Shown here piece by piece: positions 10,841 through 18,832 of a stretch of 32,871 nucleotides of DNA (position 1 is its first letter; every line of letters begins with the position of its first letter). Where the stretch lies: NCBI RefSeq assembly GCF_009846865.1, contig NZ_WUWN01000031.1, positions 1-32,871 of the forward strand, read 5' to 3'. The position numbers and the translations under genes were made by a program. The notes below the pieces were generated by a model. The model ran no database searches. It was given only the letters and a program-made list of their open reading frames with translations, and was not told the origin of the DNA. The stretch comes from Puerhibacterium puerhi. Its GTDB lineage: Bacteria > Actinomycetota > Actinomycetes > Actinomycetales > Cellulomonadaceae.

Positions 10841-11794
10841 GTGACCACCAGTCAGAACACCAGTCTCTTCCCCACCAGCGCGGACGCCGCGCCGACACCC
10901 CCGTCGGGCGCCCAGCACGTCCTCGTGCACGGCGCGCACCGCGCCGTCGTCGCCGAGGTCGGCGCCATGGTCCGCGAGTACACCGTGGACGGGCGCGACG
11001 TGCTGGTGCCGTTCCGCGAGGACGAGGTGGCGCCCGTGTTCAACGCCGCCGTGCTGGTGCCGTGGCCCAACCGGCTGCGCGACGGCCGCTACGCCGTCGA
11101 CGGACGGGCCTACCAGCTCGCCGTGAGCGAGCCGGAGCGCGGCACCGCGCTGCACGGCCTGGCCGCGTGGGAGCGCTGGAGCGCCGTCGACGCCGCCGAG
11201 GACGCCGTCACGCTGGAGCTCGCGCTGCCGGCGCAGAAGGGCTGGCCGTTCCAGCTCGTCACCCGGGTGCGCTACGCGCTGTCGGACGCCGGCCTCGAGG
11301 TGATGCTGACGACCCGCAACGCCGGGGCCGGCACCGCGCCGTACGGCGTCGGCTTCCACCCCTGGCTGTCCAGCGGCGGCGCGGACCTCGACGAGTGCAC
11401 CGTGCGCCTCGACGCCGCCACCCACGTCACCGTCGACGACCGCCTGCTGCCGACCGGCACGGAGCCCGTGACCGGCGACTATGACCTGCGCGAGGCGCGG
11501 TCCCTGGCGGGCCTCGACCTCGACGACGCGTGGGTCGACCCGCTGCGCGACGCCGACGGGCTCTCCTGGTGCCTGCTGGGCTGCCCCGACGGGCGCACCC
11601 CCGCGGTGTGGATGGACGGGTCGCTGGACTGCTGGCAGGTGTGCTCGGCGAACCACATCGACGGCTACGAGCGCTACGGGCTCGCCGCGGAGCCGATGAG
11701 CTGCGTGGCGGACGCGTTCAACACCGGCGAGCGCCTCGTGCACCTGGCCCCCGGGGACGAGCACACCGTCCGCTGGGGCGTCACGCTCCGCTGA
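10841..11794 (+). CDS. aldose 1-epimerase family protein
   Basis: This 317-residue galactose-mutarotase-like protein interconverts sugar anomers by family function. Visible family features are the substrate-binding PWPNRLRDG (Asn77, Arg78), His105 in ALHGLAAW, the catalytic-type His173 in GVGFHPWL, and the catalytic-type Glu284 in AAEPMSC followed by DAFNTGE. I start it at GTG 10841 because TACGGT seven bases upstream fits a leaderless start. An in-frame GTG at 10787 would add 18 residues that do not look like family sequence. The specific sugar is unknown. A strong hairpin terminator follows by six bases. Confidence 0.92.
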   Translation: MTTSQNTSLFPTSADAAPTPPSGAQHVLVHGAHRAVVAEVGAMVREYTVDGRDVLVPFREDEVAPVFNAAVLVPWPNRLRDGRYAVDGRAYQLAVSEPERGTALHGLAAWERWSAVDAAEDAVTLELALPAQKGWPFQLVTRVRYALSDAGLEVMLTTRNAGAGTAPYGVGFHPWLSSGGADLDECTVRLDAATHVTVDDRLLPTGTEPVTGDYDLREARSLAGLDLDDAWVDPLRDADGLSWCLLGCPDGRTPAVWMDGSLDCWQVCSANHIDGYERYGLAAEPMSCVADAFNTGERLVHLAPGDEHTVRWGVTLR

Positions 11795-11799
11795 GCCGC

Positions 11800-11833
11800 G
11801 CCGCGCGGGCGGTGCGCGCACCGCCCGCGCGGC
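11800..11833. terminator. terminator of the aldose epimerase gene
   Basis: A perfect 34-nt palindrome, with arms beginning GCCGCGCGGGCGGTGC, starts six bases after the epimerase stop and folds into a stem of about 15 bp with a small GC loop. There is no U tract. Confidence 0.75.
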
Positions 11834-11946
11834 ACCCCGCACGCCCCGCCGGGCCGACGACGTCGCCGGTCAGCGGCGTGGAGTGCGGCCGCGCCGGGCC
11901 GAGGGGGGCCACAATGTCGGGGCATCGGTACGACGAGGAGAGGTCC

Positions 11947-12546
11947 GTGGCGGAACGCGAGGTGCGCATCTGCGTCGTCGGCGACGAGCTGAGCGCGGGC
12001 GTGGGCGACCCCCGCGCGCTGGGCTGGGTGGGCCGGGTGATGGCCCGCACCCGCTTCGAGCGGCCGGCGATGCTGTTCACGCTCGCGGTGCCGGGCGAGA
12101 CGACCACGGGGCTCGGCGCCCGCTGGGAGGCCGAGGCGGCCGCGCGGTTCGACCCGGAGTGCGACAACCGCCTCGTCGTCGCGCTGGGCCGGCACGACGT
12201 CGCCACGGGCCACTCCGTGGCGCGCTCGCGCCTCAACCTCGCCAACGTGCTCGACGTCGCCGACTCCTGGCGCGTCCCGGCGTTCGTCGTCGGCCCGCCG
12301 CCCGGGCGCGCGGAGGACGGCAGGCGGCTGGCCGAGCTGTCCGCCGCGTTCGCCGACGTCGCGTCCCGCCGCCGCACCCCCTACGTGGACACCTACACGC
12401 CGCTGGCGCAGCACGAGCAGTGGCTGGCCGACCTGGCCCAGAGCGGGTCCGGCTACCCGGGCCAGGCCGGCTACGGCCTCATGGCGTGGCTGGTGCTGCA
12501 CACGGGCTGGCACCAGTGGCTGGGCCTGCCCGACGACGCGTCCTGA
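11947..12546 (+). CDS. SGNH/GDSL-fold protein lacking the catalytic triad
   Basis: The 199-residue protein aligns by motif order with SGNH-hydrolase-type esterases (199 residues is about the usual size). The active-site positions are changed. Block I reads GDEL at 12-15, so Glu14 replaces the nucleophile Ser. Block III reads GRHD at 81-84 instead of GxND. Block V reads GSGYPG around 167-172 where DGxHP is expected, so both the Asp and the His of the triad are lost (Tyr170 at the His position). Block II Gly50 and the VVGPPP strand remain. It is therefore probably a non-hydrolytic pseudoenzyme or binding protein (inference). GTG 11947 follows GGAGAGG; ATG 11914, preceded by GAGGGGGG, would add 11 residues. 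No signal peptide is present, so it is cytoplasmic. Confidence 0.8.
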   Translation: MAEREVRICVVGDELSAGVGDPRALGWVGRVMARTRFERPAMLFTLAVPGETTTGLGARWEAEAAARFDPECDNRLVVALGRHDVATGHSVARSRLNLANVLDVADSWRVPAFVVGPPPGRAEDGRRLAELSAAFADVASRRRTPYVDTYTPLAQHEQWLADLAQSGSGYPGQAGYGLMAWLVLHTGWHQWLGLPDDAS

Positions 12547-12567
12547 CGGCGCGCCCCCGGGCCGGCC

Positions 12568-13080
12568 TCAGCGCCCCGTGCGCTCCAGCACGCCCCGCAC
12601 GTAGGCGGCCTGCGCGACGTGCTGCTGGCAGTCGCCGATCACGCTGACCAGGCGCACGCCGAGGGTCACCGGGGGGTCCCAGCGCGTGTCGACGACCCGG
12701 TCGAGGTCCGCGTCGTCGAGCGAGCCGACGTACTTCACGGTCTCGGCGTGCACCGCGTCGTGGTAGCCGCGCAGCAGCTCGGCGCTCGCCCGCACGGCGG
12801 CCACCTGGTCCGGGTCGTGGCCGTAGCCGGTGTCGGACGGCGCGAGGGGCAGGCCGAAGCGCTCGGCCCAGCCCGCCGAGGTCCACACCTGCTCGGTGCC
12901 GGCGGCGTCGGCCACGTGGTCGTCCTGCACGCGGGTCAGGTGCCACACCAGCCAGGCGATCGAGTTCGCCGCGGGGTCGAGGCGGGCAGTCAGCAGCCCG
13001 TCGTCGGCGCCGTCCAGCACGGCGTGGACGAGCTCGGGGATGCGGTCGAAGGCGTCGAGGAGGACGTCACGAGATCTCAT
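12568..13080 (-). CDS. DinB-superfamily protein (DUF664, mycothiol-dependent enzyme type)
   Basis: The 170-residue protein has the four-helix DinB/DUF664 fold pattern: WLVWHLTRVQDDHV (His47, His55) in the second helix and GDCQQHVAQAAYVRG (His154) in the last. These are the metal-binding positions of the superfamily. In actinobacteria many members are mycothiol- or bacillithiol-dependent transferases or isomerases, but the substrate here is unknown. ATG 13080 follows GTGGGGG; GTG 13089 is possible. It lies 58 bases downstream of the DUF4097 gene on the same strand and may share its transcript. It is convergent with the SGNH-fold gene, with only 21 bases between the stops. Confidence 0.82.
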   Translation of the reverse strand: MRSRDVLLDAFDRIPELVHAVLDGADDGLLTARLDPAANSIAWLVWHLTRVQDDHVADAAGTEQVWTSAGWAERFGLPLAPSDTGYGHDPDQVAAVRASAELLRGYHDAVHAETVKYVGSLDDADLDRVVDTRWDPPVTLGVRLVSVIGDCQQHVAQAAYVRGVLERTGR

Positions 13081-13138
13081 GGCCCCCACCCTGCCGACCG
13101 CGCCCGGATCGCGCGAGGCGGGACCGCGTGTGCTGCGG

Positions 13139-14023
13139 TCACCCGCGCCGCACGCGCGTCGTGCCGCTGACGGTCGACGCGGACACGTAGGCGGCCGCCC
13201 CGGTCTCGGCGAGCTCGACGACGACGCCGCGCGTCGAGGCGCTGGGCTGCGCGGCCCCGTCGAGCTCCACCCGACCCGACACGCTGCGGACGCGCAGGTT
13301 GACGGGCGTGCCGGACGCGAGGGACACCGTGACGTCGCCCGAGACGCTGCGGGCGGTCACGAGCGGCGTCGTGCCCTCCGCCCGCACGTCCAGGTCGCCC
13401 GAGACCGTGTGGGCGGCGACGCGCCCCAGCGCGCCGGCGACCGACAGCCGCCCGGAGACGCCGTCGAGCGTGACGTCGCCGCGGTGGTCGACCACGTGCA
13501 CGGCGCCGCTGACGGTCCGGACCGTCAGCGGCCCGGCGGCCCCGCGCGCGGACACGTCGCCCCCGACGGTCTTGACGGCGGTGCCGGCGGCGGTGCCCGC
13601 GAGCTCGACGGCGGCGCTCACCACCGCGACGTCGACGGGGAGCGTCGCGGGCACCGTGAGGCGCAGGGCGACGGGGCCGTCCTCGCGCGCCGTGCGGAGG
13701 TTCTCGAGCAGGCCGCCCAGGCCGCCGCGCGGGTGCCGGCCGACGCGCAGGGCACCCTCCTCGACCACCACGTGCACGGGCCGCGGGCCGGGGTCGACCA
13801 CGTCCACGGTGACGCCGTCGGCGCGCGCGGCGTCCGCGACGACCTCGACCGTGCCGCTGGCGACGCGCACCGCGAGCGAGCGCGCGGCCGGGACCTCGAC
13901 CACCTGGGGCGTGGCGACGGTCCACGCCTGCGTGCCCGGGGCCCGGCCGGGCGCGCCGTGCGGCGCGGGGTCGTGCGGACGCGGCGGCAGGTCGGGGGTC
14001 GTCGGCTCGTGGGGGGTGGTCAT
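13139..14023 (-). CDS. DUF4097 beta-repeat protein
   Basis: The 294-residue protein has a Pro-rich N-terminus (about 1-35) followed by a long all-beta region with recurring VSG turns (for example VRTVSGAVHV, LDGVSGRLSV, AHTVSGDLDV, ARSVSGDVTV, VRSVSGRVEL, ASTVSGTTRV). This spacing of about 20 residues per VSG is characteristic of DUF4097, which is predicted to form a right-handed beta-solenoid. No signal peptide or membrane helix is seen, so it is probably cytoplasmic or held at the membrane by a partner. GGAGG lies seven bases before ATG 14023. In other bacteria DUF4097 genes often sit beside envelope-stress regulators; here the neighbours are the DinB gene and bL37. Function unknown. Confidence 0.85.
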   Translation of the reverse strand: MTTPHEPTTPDLPPRPHDPAPHGAPGRAPGTQAWTVATPQVVEVPAARSLAVRVASGTVEVVADAARADGVTVDVVDPGPRPVHVVVEEGALRVGRHPRGGLGGLLENLRTAREDGPVALRLTVPATLPVDVAVVSAAVELAGTAAGTAVKTVGGDVSARGAAGPLTVRTVSGAVHVVDHRGDVTLDGVSGRLSVAGALGRVAAHTVSGDLDVRAEGTTPLVTARSVSGDVTVSLASGTPVNLRVRSVSGRVELDGAAQPSASTRGVVVELAETGAAAYVSASTVSGTTRVRRG

Positions 14024-14173
14024 CGCGTGGCCTCCGGTCGGCGGTGTCTTCGGTGAGGTCAGCGTGCCACGGAAGGGGGCCGGTCAGCAGCCGCGGGCGC
14101 GCGGGGCACCCGCGGGCGTGTGGGACCATAGGGGCGACACATGTCGTCAGATCCGATGCTGGGAGTTACAGCC

Positions 14174-14248
14174 ATGAGCAAGCGCGGTCGCAAGCGTCGT
14201 AGCCGCAAGGGCAACGCCGCGAACCACGGCAAGCGTCCCAACGCCTGA
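14174..14248 (+). CDS. 50S ribosomal protein bL37 (24 residues)
   Basis: This very short gene encodes a highly basic peptide that begins MSKRGRKRRSRKG and ends NHGKRPNA. It matches the small actinobacterial large-subunit protein bL37 found in mycobacterial ribosomes. The last eight residues are the strongest recognition feature. GGGAG lies eight bases upstream of ATG 14174. The gene stands alone: divergent from DUF4097 and followed after 17 bases by a strong bidirectional terminator. It is short enough to be missed by many gene finders. Confidence 0.85.
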   Translation: MSKRGRKRRSRKGNAANHGKRPNA

Positions 14249-14265
14249 GCACAGGCAGCAGACGT

Positions 14266-14305
14266 GACGAAGGGCCGGGACCCCGCGGGGTCCCGGCCCT
14301 TCGTC
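14266..14305. terminator. bidirectional terminator between bL37 and rsrA
   Basis: A perfect 18-bp stem (14266-14283 with 14288-14305) closes a CGCG loop. Its arms read GACGAAGGGCCGGGACCC and complement. It lies 17 bases after the bL37 stop and 58 bases before the rsrA stop on the other strand. Confidence 0.85.
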
Positions 14306-14363
14306 GCGCTCCGGCGTCGGGCGCGTGCCGGACGCGCGTGTCAGGCGCGCGTGCCAGCGCGTG

Positions 14364-14666
14364 TCAGGGCTTGAGCGCCATGACGCTCAGCTGCTGGTGG
14401 ATGCGCACGCGCAGCGTCTCGGGCGCGCGCTCGCTGCAGGAGCGGCGCACCAGCTGCTTGACGAGCTCCTCGACGCTCAGCTCCGCCAGGCAGGGCGAGC
14501 AGTGGGCCACGTGCGCCCGCATGCGCTGCTCGTCCGCCGGGGTCATCTCCGAGTCGAGGAACTCGTAGAGGTGCTCGAGCGCGTGCTCGCACTCGGTCTG
14601 CCCCGCCGTCTCGTGCGGGATCGGGGTCACGGGTTCCGTGCCCGCCGACGGCTCCTGCGCGTTCAC
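14364..14666 (-). CDS. rsrA: redox-sensing anti-sigma factor of the RsrA type
   Basis: The 100-residue zinc-binding anti-sigma factor holds SigR inactive under reducing conditions and releases it when its thiols oxidise. The ZAS motif is complete: Cys26, then His52-x3-Cys56-x2-Cys59, with the same 26-residue Cys-His spacing as Streptomyces RsrA. Cys77 is an additional thiol. The N-terminal 22 residues are an extra Pro/Thr/Glu tail. The GTG start overlaps the sigR stop by four bases (GTGA), which couples synthesis of sigma and anti-sigma factor. It terminates into the shared bidirectional hairpin downstream. Confidence 0.92.
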   Translation of the reverse strand: MNAQEPSAGTEPVTPIPHETAGQTECEHALEHLYEFLDSEMTPADEQRMRAHVAHCSPCLAELSVEELVKQLVRRSCSERAPETLRVRIHQQLSVMALKP

Positions 14667-15439
14667 TGCTCACCTCCGTGCGACGGCGCCTGGGCGCCGG
14701 CCGGGACCAGGCCACGCTGCGTCGCGTAGTCGGCCAGCAGCTCGCGCAGCTGACGACGCCCGCGGTGCAGCCGGGACATCACCGTCCCGATCGGCGTACC
14801 CATGATCTCGGCGATCTCCTTGTAGGGGAAGCCCTCGACGTCCGCGTAGTACACGACCATGCGGCGGTCCTCGGGCAGGGTCGCGAGGGCTCGCTTGACG
14901 TCCGAGTCCGGGAGGCGGTCCAGCGCCTCGGCCTCGGCGGAGCGCAGCCCCTGCGACGTGTGCGACGCGGCGCGGGCGATCTGCCAGTCCTCGACCTCCT
15001 CGGCCTGGGACTGCTGCGGCTCGCGCTGCTTCTTGCGATAGCTGTTGATGAAGGTGTTCGTGAGGATCCGGTACAGCCAGGCCTTGAGGTTGGTGCCGGG
15101 CTTGTACTGGTGGAACGCCGCGAACGCCTTGGCGAACGTCTCCTGCACCAGGTCCTCCGCGTCCGCGGGGTTGCGCGTCATGCGCAGCGCGGCCGAGTAG
15201 AGCTGGTCCAGGTACTGCAGGGCGTCGGACTCGAAGCGCGCGGCGCGCGCTGCCGAGCCCTCGTCCTCCGGGGCGCGGTCCGTCTGCTCCGGGTCGATGA
15301 CGTCGGCCGCGGCGTCGACCGGCTCGGGGCCGTCGGTGCGCGGTCGGCTCGTGGTGGGGGCGCTCTCCGCCTCGCGCGGGGGCGCGACGACGCCGTCCGT
15401 GTCGTCTCGCCCCTCGGGGGCCGGCATGTCGGGGCTCAT
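14663..15439 (-). CDS. sigR: ECF sigma factor SigR/SigH (thiol-oxidative stress)
   Basis: The 258-residue ECF sigma factor has region 2 at about 73-140 ([20 protein letters not shown], then [19 protein letters not shown]) and region 4 at about 180-238 ([16 protein letters not shown], then [19 protein letters not shown]). It controls thioredoxin, mycothiol and protein quality-control genes in related actinobacteria. About 70 acidic, Pro-rich residues precede region 2. ATG 15439 is the likely constitutive start: it lacks a Shine-Dalgarno sequence, but TAGGCT lies eight bases upstream (15448-15453), so this transcript may be leaderless. The reading frame stays open upstream through a SigR-type promoter, with in-frame GTGs at 15523 and 15562. 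A longer, stress-induced isoform like Streptomyces SigR' is therefore possible (inference). Confidence 0.92.
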   Translation of the reverse strand: MSPDMPAPEGRDDTDGVVAPPREAESAPTTSRPRTDGPEPVDAAADVIDPEQTDRAPEDEGSAARAARFESDALQYLDQLYSAALRMTRNPADAEDLVQETFAKAFAAFHQYKPGTNLKAWLYRILTNTFINSYRKKQREPQQSQAEEVEDWQIARAASHTSQGLRSAEAEALDRLPDSDVKRALATLPEDRRMVVYYADVEGFPYKEIAEIMGTPIGTVMSRLHRGRRQLRELLADYATQRGLVPAGAQAPSHGGEQ

Positions 15440-15607
15440 CGACGTCGAGCCTAGCCCGCCCCCGTAGGGCTCGCGGGACCAGTCCGCCAGCGCGGGGCCG
15501 ACGGCGGGCGCCGGCTGCTTCACCAGGCCGTCGACCTGGGAGGGGACGTCGAAGAGCCGCACGCGGCGGGCGGACGTCTGCGGGGTGGAGCACGGGATCA
15601 CGACTGC

Positions 15608-15637
15608 GACAACGCCGTCGTCGGCGCCTCCATTCCC
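15608..15637 (-). promoter_or_regulatory. SigR-dependent promoter of sigR (autoregulation)
   Basis: On the minus strand GGGAAT (15637-15632) is followed by exactly 18 bases and GTTGTC (15613-15608). This matches the established SigR/SigH consensus GGGAAT-N18-GTT in full. Transcription would begin near 15600, about 160 bases before ATG 15439. The 302-base gap 15440-15741 between sigR and the DoxX gene holds this promoter, the TAGGCT element close to sigR, and a GGGGAC hexamer tract; no separate gene is seen. Confidence 0.8.
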
Positions 15638-15690
15638 GTCCCCGTCCTCGTCCCCGCCCGCGTCCAAGTTCCCGTCCCCGTCCCCGCCGC
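15632..15690 (-). repeat. degenerate GGGGAC hexanucleotide tract upstream of the sigR promoter
   Basis: On the minus strand, repeated GGGGAC/GGGAAC/GAGGAC hexamers run up to and include the GGGAAT -35 hexamer. The tract is imperfect but clearly periodic. It may be a simple sequence repeat that varies in length; any effect on the promoter is speculation. Confidence 0.5.
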
Positions 15691-15741
15691 CGCGCCCCGC
15701 ACGCCCTGCGAGACCGCCCGACGTCTGCCAAGGTGGGTCGC

Positions 15742-16245
15742 ATGCTGCTGCGTCGCTTCGCCAGGCCCCTCCTGGCCACCTCGTTCGTCTACGACGGCGT
15801 GCAGGCCGCGCTCCACCCGGCCGAGCACACGGCCGCCGCCCGCGAGGGCGCCACCCTCGCCACCGACCGCCTCGGCGTCAAGCCGCTGAGCGACGCGCAG
15901 CTGACGCTGTGCGTGCGCGCGCACGGCGTCGCCACCGCGCTCGCCGGCGTGCTGCTGGGCCTCGGCAAGGCGCCGCGCACCGCCGCGCTCGCGCTCGCCG
16001 CGCTCACCGTGCCGCTGGCCGTCGTCAACGAGCCCTTCACCACCAAGGGCGCTGAGCGCCAGGCCAGGGCCACGAAGTTCGTGCGCAACCTCGGCGCGGT
16101 CGGGGCGGCGCTCATCGCCGGCGTCGACACCGAGGGCCGCCCGGGGGTGGCGTGGCGCGTGAGCCACGCGCGCCAGGCCGCGGCCAAGGCGACGGCGAGG
16201 TCGGCGCGCAAGGCCGAGAAGAAGCTCGGCGACGTCGCGTCCTGA
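15742..16245 (+). CDS. DoxX-family membrane protein
   Basis: The 167-residue protein begins [23 protein letters not shown], the typical DoxX opening with an early membrane helix and a conserved Arg-Pro. Two more hydrophobic helices lie at about 62-98 ([19 protein letters not shown], then [19 protein letters not shown]). A last one is near 116-130 ([17 protein letters not shown]). A basic Ala/Lys tail follows (about 140-167). DoxX proteins are linked to membrane redox and thiol-stress complexes, and in mycobacteria to superoxide dismutase export. Its position across from sigR fits a thiol-stress role (inference). ATG 15742 follows AAGGTGGG; the in-frame GTG 15733 overlaps that site and is less likely. 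Confidence 0.88.
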   Translation: MLLRRFARPLLATSFVYDGVQAALHPAEHTAAAREGATLATDRLGVKPLSDAQLTLCVRAHGVATALAGVLLGLGKAPRTAALALAALTVPLAVVNEPFTTKGAERQARATKFVRNLGAVGAALIAGVDTEGRPGVAWRVSHARQAAAKATARSARKAEKKLGDVAS

Positions 16246-16324
16246 GGCGCGCCCGGGGCCGCGGAGCGGTCGGCGGCGCCGTCTCACCACCGCCGGCGCG
16301 CGGCCGTGGCAGCGCGCCGTCAAC

Positions 16325-16330
16325 TAGCCT
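16325..16330 (+). promoter_or_regulatory. -10 element of leaderless aroA mRNA
   Basis: TAGCCT ends seven bases before ATG 16338. There is no Shine-Dalgarno sequence upstream of aroA, so the transcript probably starts at the initiation codon. Confidence 0.5.
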
Positions 16331-16337
16331 CGTCGCC

Positions 16338-17702
16338 ATGACGTCGACCGCGCCCGGCACCCGCCCCTCCGCCCCCGCGCCCGCGTGGGAGGCGCCCGTC
16401 GCGACCGGGGCGCTCGACGCCGTCGTCGAGGTGCCCGGCAGCAAGTCGCTGACCAACCGCCTGCTCGTGCTCGCGGCCCTCGCGGACGGGCCCGGAATGC
16501 TGCGCGGCGCGCTGCGCAGCCGCGACGCCGACCTCATGATCGCGGCGCTGCGCGCGCTGGGGGCGGACGTCGTCGAGGGCGACGCCCCCTCGACGCTGCA
16601 CGTCACCCCCGGCCGCCTCACCGGCGACGTCGACGTCTTCACCGGGCTCGCCGGCACCGTGATGCGCTTCCTGCCGCCGGTCGCGGCGCTGGCCGACGGC
16701 CCGGTGCGGTTCGACGGCGACCCCCAGGCGCGCGTGCGGCCCATGCTCCCGGTGCTCGCGGCCCTGCACGCCCTCGGCGTCGACGTCCGTGCGGGCGCCG
16801 GCGAGGGCGGCCCGGCGCACGGGACCCAGGACTTCCCCGCGCACCTGCCCTTCACCGTGGTGGGCACCGGCGCCCTGCGGGGCGGCAGCGTGGACGTCGA
16901 CGCCTCCGCGTCGTCGCAGTTCGTGTCGGGCCTGCTCCTGGCCGCCGCCCGGTACGACGAGGGCCTGACCGTGCGGCACATCGGCGCGACGCTGCCGAGC
17001 CTGCCGCACATCGCGATGACCGTGGAGACGCTGCGCGAGGTCGGCGTCGTGGTGGACGACTCGCGCGACGGCATCTGGCACGTGGCGCCGGGCCCGGTCG
17101 CCGCGCGGGACGTGCGCGTCGAGCCCGACCTGTCGAACGCCGCGCCGTTCCTCGCCGCCGCGCTCGTCGCCGGCGGCACCGTGGCCGTGCCCGGCTGGCC
17201 CGCGCGCACCACGCAGCCCGGCGCGATGGTGCCGGACCTGCTCACGCGGATGGGCGGCAGCGCCCGGCTCGACGGCGACGTCCTGCGCGTGTCGGGCACC
17301 GGGCAGGTGCGCGGCATCGACGTCGACCTGCGCGCCGCGGGCGAGCTCGCCCCGACGATCGCCGCGCTGGCGGCCCTGGCGGACTCCCCCAGCCGCCTGC
17401 GCGGCATCGGCCACCTGCGCGGCCACGAGACCGACCGGCTGGCCGCGCTCGCCGCCGAGATCACCCGGCTGGGCGGCCGGGCCGAGGAGACCCGCGACGG
17501 CCTCGTGATCACCCCGCGCCCGCTCCACGGCGCCACGTTCCGCACCTACGCCGACCACCGGATGGCGACGTCGGGCGCCCTCATCGGCCTGCGCGTGCCG
17601 GGCGTGCTCGTCGAGGACGTCGAGACCACCGCCAAGACGCTGCCCGGGTTCGCCGGGCTGTGGACGTCGATGCTGGCGGGCTCCGCGGTGGAGGGCCGCT
17701 GA
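16338..17702 (+). CDS. aroA: 3-phosphoshikimate 1-carboxyvinyltransferase (EPSP synthase)
   Basis: The 454-residue enzyme joins phosphoenolpyruvate to shikimate-3-phosphate in the shikimate pathway. Motifs: PGSKSLTNR (33-41) binding substrate, GLAGTVMRF (103-111), ARVRPM (131-136), [16 protein letters not shown] (188-203), the actinobacterial GELAP site (335-339) where Glu stands at the position of the Escherichia coli catalytic Asp313, HETDRL (363-368) and [12 protein letters not shown] (404-415). Together these mark a typical actinobacterial form of normal length, with an extra N-terminal Pro/Ala segment of about 20 residues. The stop TGA shares its A with the ATG of rsgA, so the two are coupled. 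The mRNA is probably leaderless. Confidence 0.97.
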   Translation: MTSTAPGTRPSAPAPAWEAPVATGALDAVVEVPGSKSLTNRLLVLAALADGPGMLRGALRSRDADLMIAALRALGADVVEGDAPSTLHVTPGRLTGDVDVFTGLAGTVMRFLPPVAALADGPVRFDGDPQARVRPMLPVLAALHALGVDVRAGAGEGGPAHGTQDFPAHLPFTVVGTGALRGGSVDVDASASSQFVSGLLLAAARYDEGLTVRHIGATLPSLPHIAMTVETLREVGVVVDDSRDGIWHVAPGPVAARDVRVEPDLSNAAPFLAAALVAGGTVAVPGWPARTTQPGAMVPDLLTRMGGSARLDGDVLRVSGTGQVRGIDVDLRAAGELAPTIAALAALADSPSRLRGIGHLRGHETDRLAALAAEITRLGGRAEETRDGLVITPRPLHGATFRTYADHRMATSGALIGLRVPGVLVEDVETTAKTLPGFAGLWTSMLAGSAVEGR

Positions 17703-18829
17703 TGGCGCGCGCCCGCGACGAGCACGAGCGCTGGGCGCGGCCCTCGAAGCGGGGCAGCCGGCCCCGCACCAAGCAGCGGCCCGAGCACGCCGACGCCCTG
17801 GTCGGGCTCGTCACCGGCGTCGACCGCGGCCGGTACACGCTGCTGCTCGACGAGGGCGGGCCGCACGAGCGCGACGTGCTGGCGATGAAGGCCCGCGAGC
17901 TGACGCGCACCCGCGTGGTCGTCGGCGACCGGGTCGACGTCGTCGGCGACACGTCCGGCGAGAGGGACACGCTCGCGCGCATCGTGCGCATCACCGAGCG
18001 CACCTCGGTGCTGCGCCGCACCGCGGACGACACCGACCCCTACGAGCGCATCGTGGTGGCCAACGCCGACCAGCTCGTCGTGGTCACGGCGCTCGCGCAG
18101 CCCGAGCCGCGCACCGGGATGATCGACCGGGCGGTGGTGGCGGCCTACGACGCCGGCATGGACGTGCTGCTGTGCCTGACCAAGGCCGACCTCGCCGCGC
18201 CCGACACCCTGCGGGAGCTGTACGAGCCGCTCGGCGTGGAGGTGGTCGTGACGCGGCGCGAGGGCGACGGCGCGGGCGGGGACGGCTCCGGCGGTACGCC
18301 GGACGACGGCGCCGCGGCCGGCTCGCTGGCGCTGGCCCCGGCCTCCGTGGAGGACGTGCGCGACCGGCTGCGCGGGCGCGTCTCGGTGCTGCTCGGCCAC
18401 TCCGGCGTCGGCAAGTCCACCCTCGTCAACGCCTTGGTCCCCGGGGCCTCGCGGGCCACCGGGCACGTCAACGACGTCACCGGGCGGGGCCGGCACACCT
18501 CGACGTCGGCCGTCGCGCTGCGGCTGCCGGCCGGCCCGGGCACCGGCGAGGGCGCCAGGACCGGCTACGACGGCTGGGTGATCGACACCCCCGGCATCCG
18601 CTCGTTCGGGCTGGCGCACGTCGAGGTCGACAACCTGCTGCGCGCGTTCGAGGACCTCGACGCGGCGGCCGAGGAGTGCCCGCGCGGGTGCACGCACCTG
18701 GCCGACGCGCCGGACTGCGCCCTGGACGAGTGGGTCGAGGCGACCGACGACGCCCAGGCGCGGGCGACACGCGCCCTGCGGCTGGCGTCGTTCCGACGCC
18801 TGCTCGCCTCGCGCACCGCTACCGTGTGA
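17702..18829 (+). CDS. rsgA: ribosome small-subunit-dependent GTPase A
   Basis: The 375-residue circularly permuted GTPase acts in late maturation of the 30S subunit. An OB-fold N-terminal domain (about 30-100) precedes the permuted G domain. G4 TKAD is at 160-163, G1 GHSGVGKS at 232-239 and G3 DTPG at 295-298. The C-terminal zinc site has Cys326, Cys330, His332 and Cys339. An unusual Gly/Asp/Ala-rich insert of about 20 residues (187-207) lies between G4 and G1. It starts within the aroA stop codon (overlap of one base) and ends three bases before hisN, so aroA-rsgA-hisN form one operon. Confidence 0.96.
   Translation: MARARDEHERWARPSKRGSRPRTKQRPEHADALVGLVTGVDRGRYTLLLDEGGPHERDVLAMKARELTRTRVVVGDRVDVVGDTSGERDTLARIVRITERTSVLRRTADDTDPYERIVVANADQLVVVTALAQPEPRTGMIDRAVVAAYDAGMDVLLCLTKADLAAPDTLRELYEPLGVEVVVTRREGDGAGGDGSGGTPDDGAAAGSLALAPASVEDVRDRLRGRVSVLLGHSGVGKSTLVNALVPGASRATGHVNDVTGRGRHTSTSAVALRLPAGPGTGEGARTGYDGWVIDTPGIRSFGLAHVEVDNLLRAFEDLDAAAEECPRGCTHLADAPDCALDEWVEATDDAQARATRALRLASFRRLLASRTATV
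18820..18825 (+). promoter_or_regulatory. possible internal -10 element for leaderless hisN
   Basis: TACCGT, in the last codons of rsgA, ends seven bases before GTG 18833. The spacing is the same as for aroA and the epimerase gene. hisN has no Shine-Dalgarno sequence, so it could be read from its own leaderless transcript as well as from the operon. Confidence 0.4.
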
Positions 18830-18832
18830 GCC

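Noticed and set aside
15440-15667. Full 334-residue sigma factor starting at 15667
   Set aside because: The start would lie upstream of the SigR promoter and the extra residues are low-complexity Gly/Asp from the hexamer tract.
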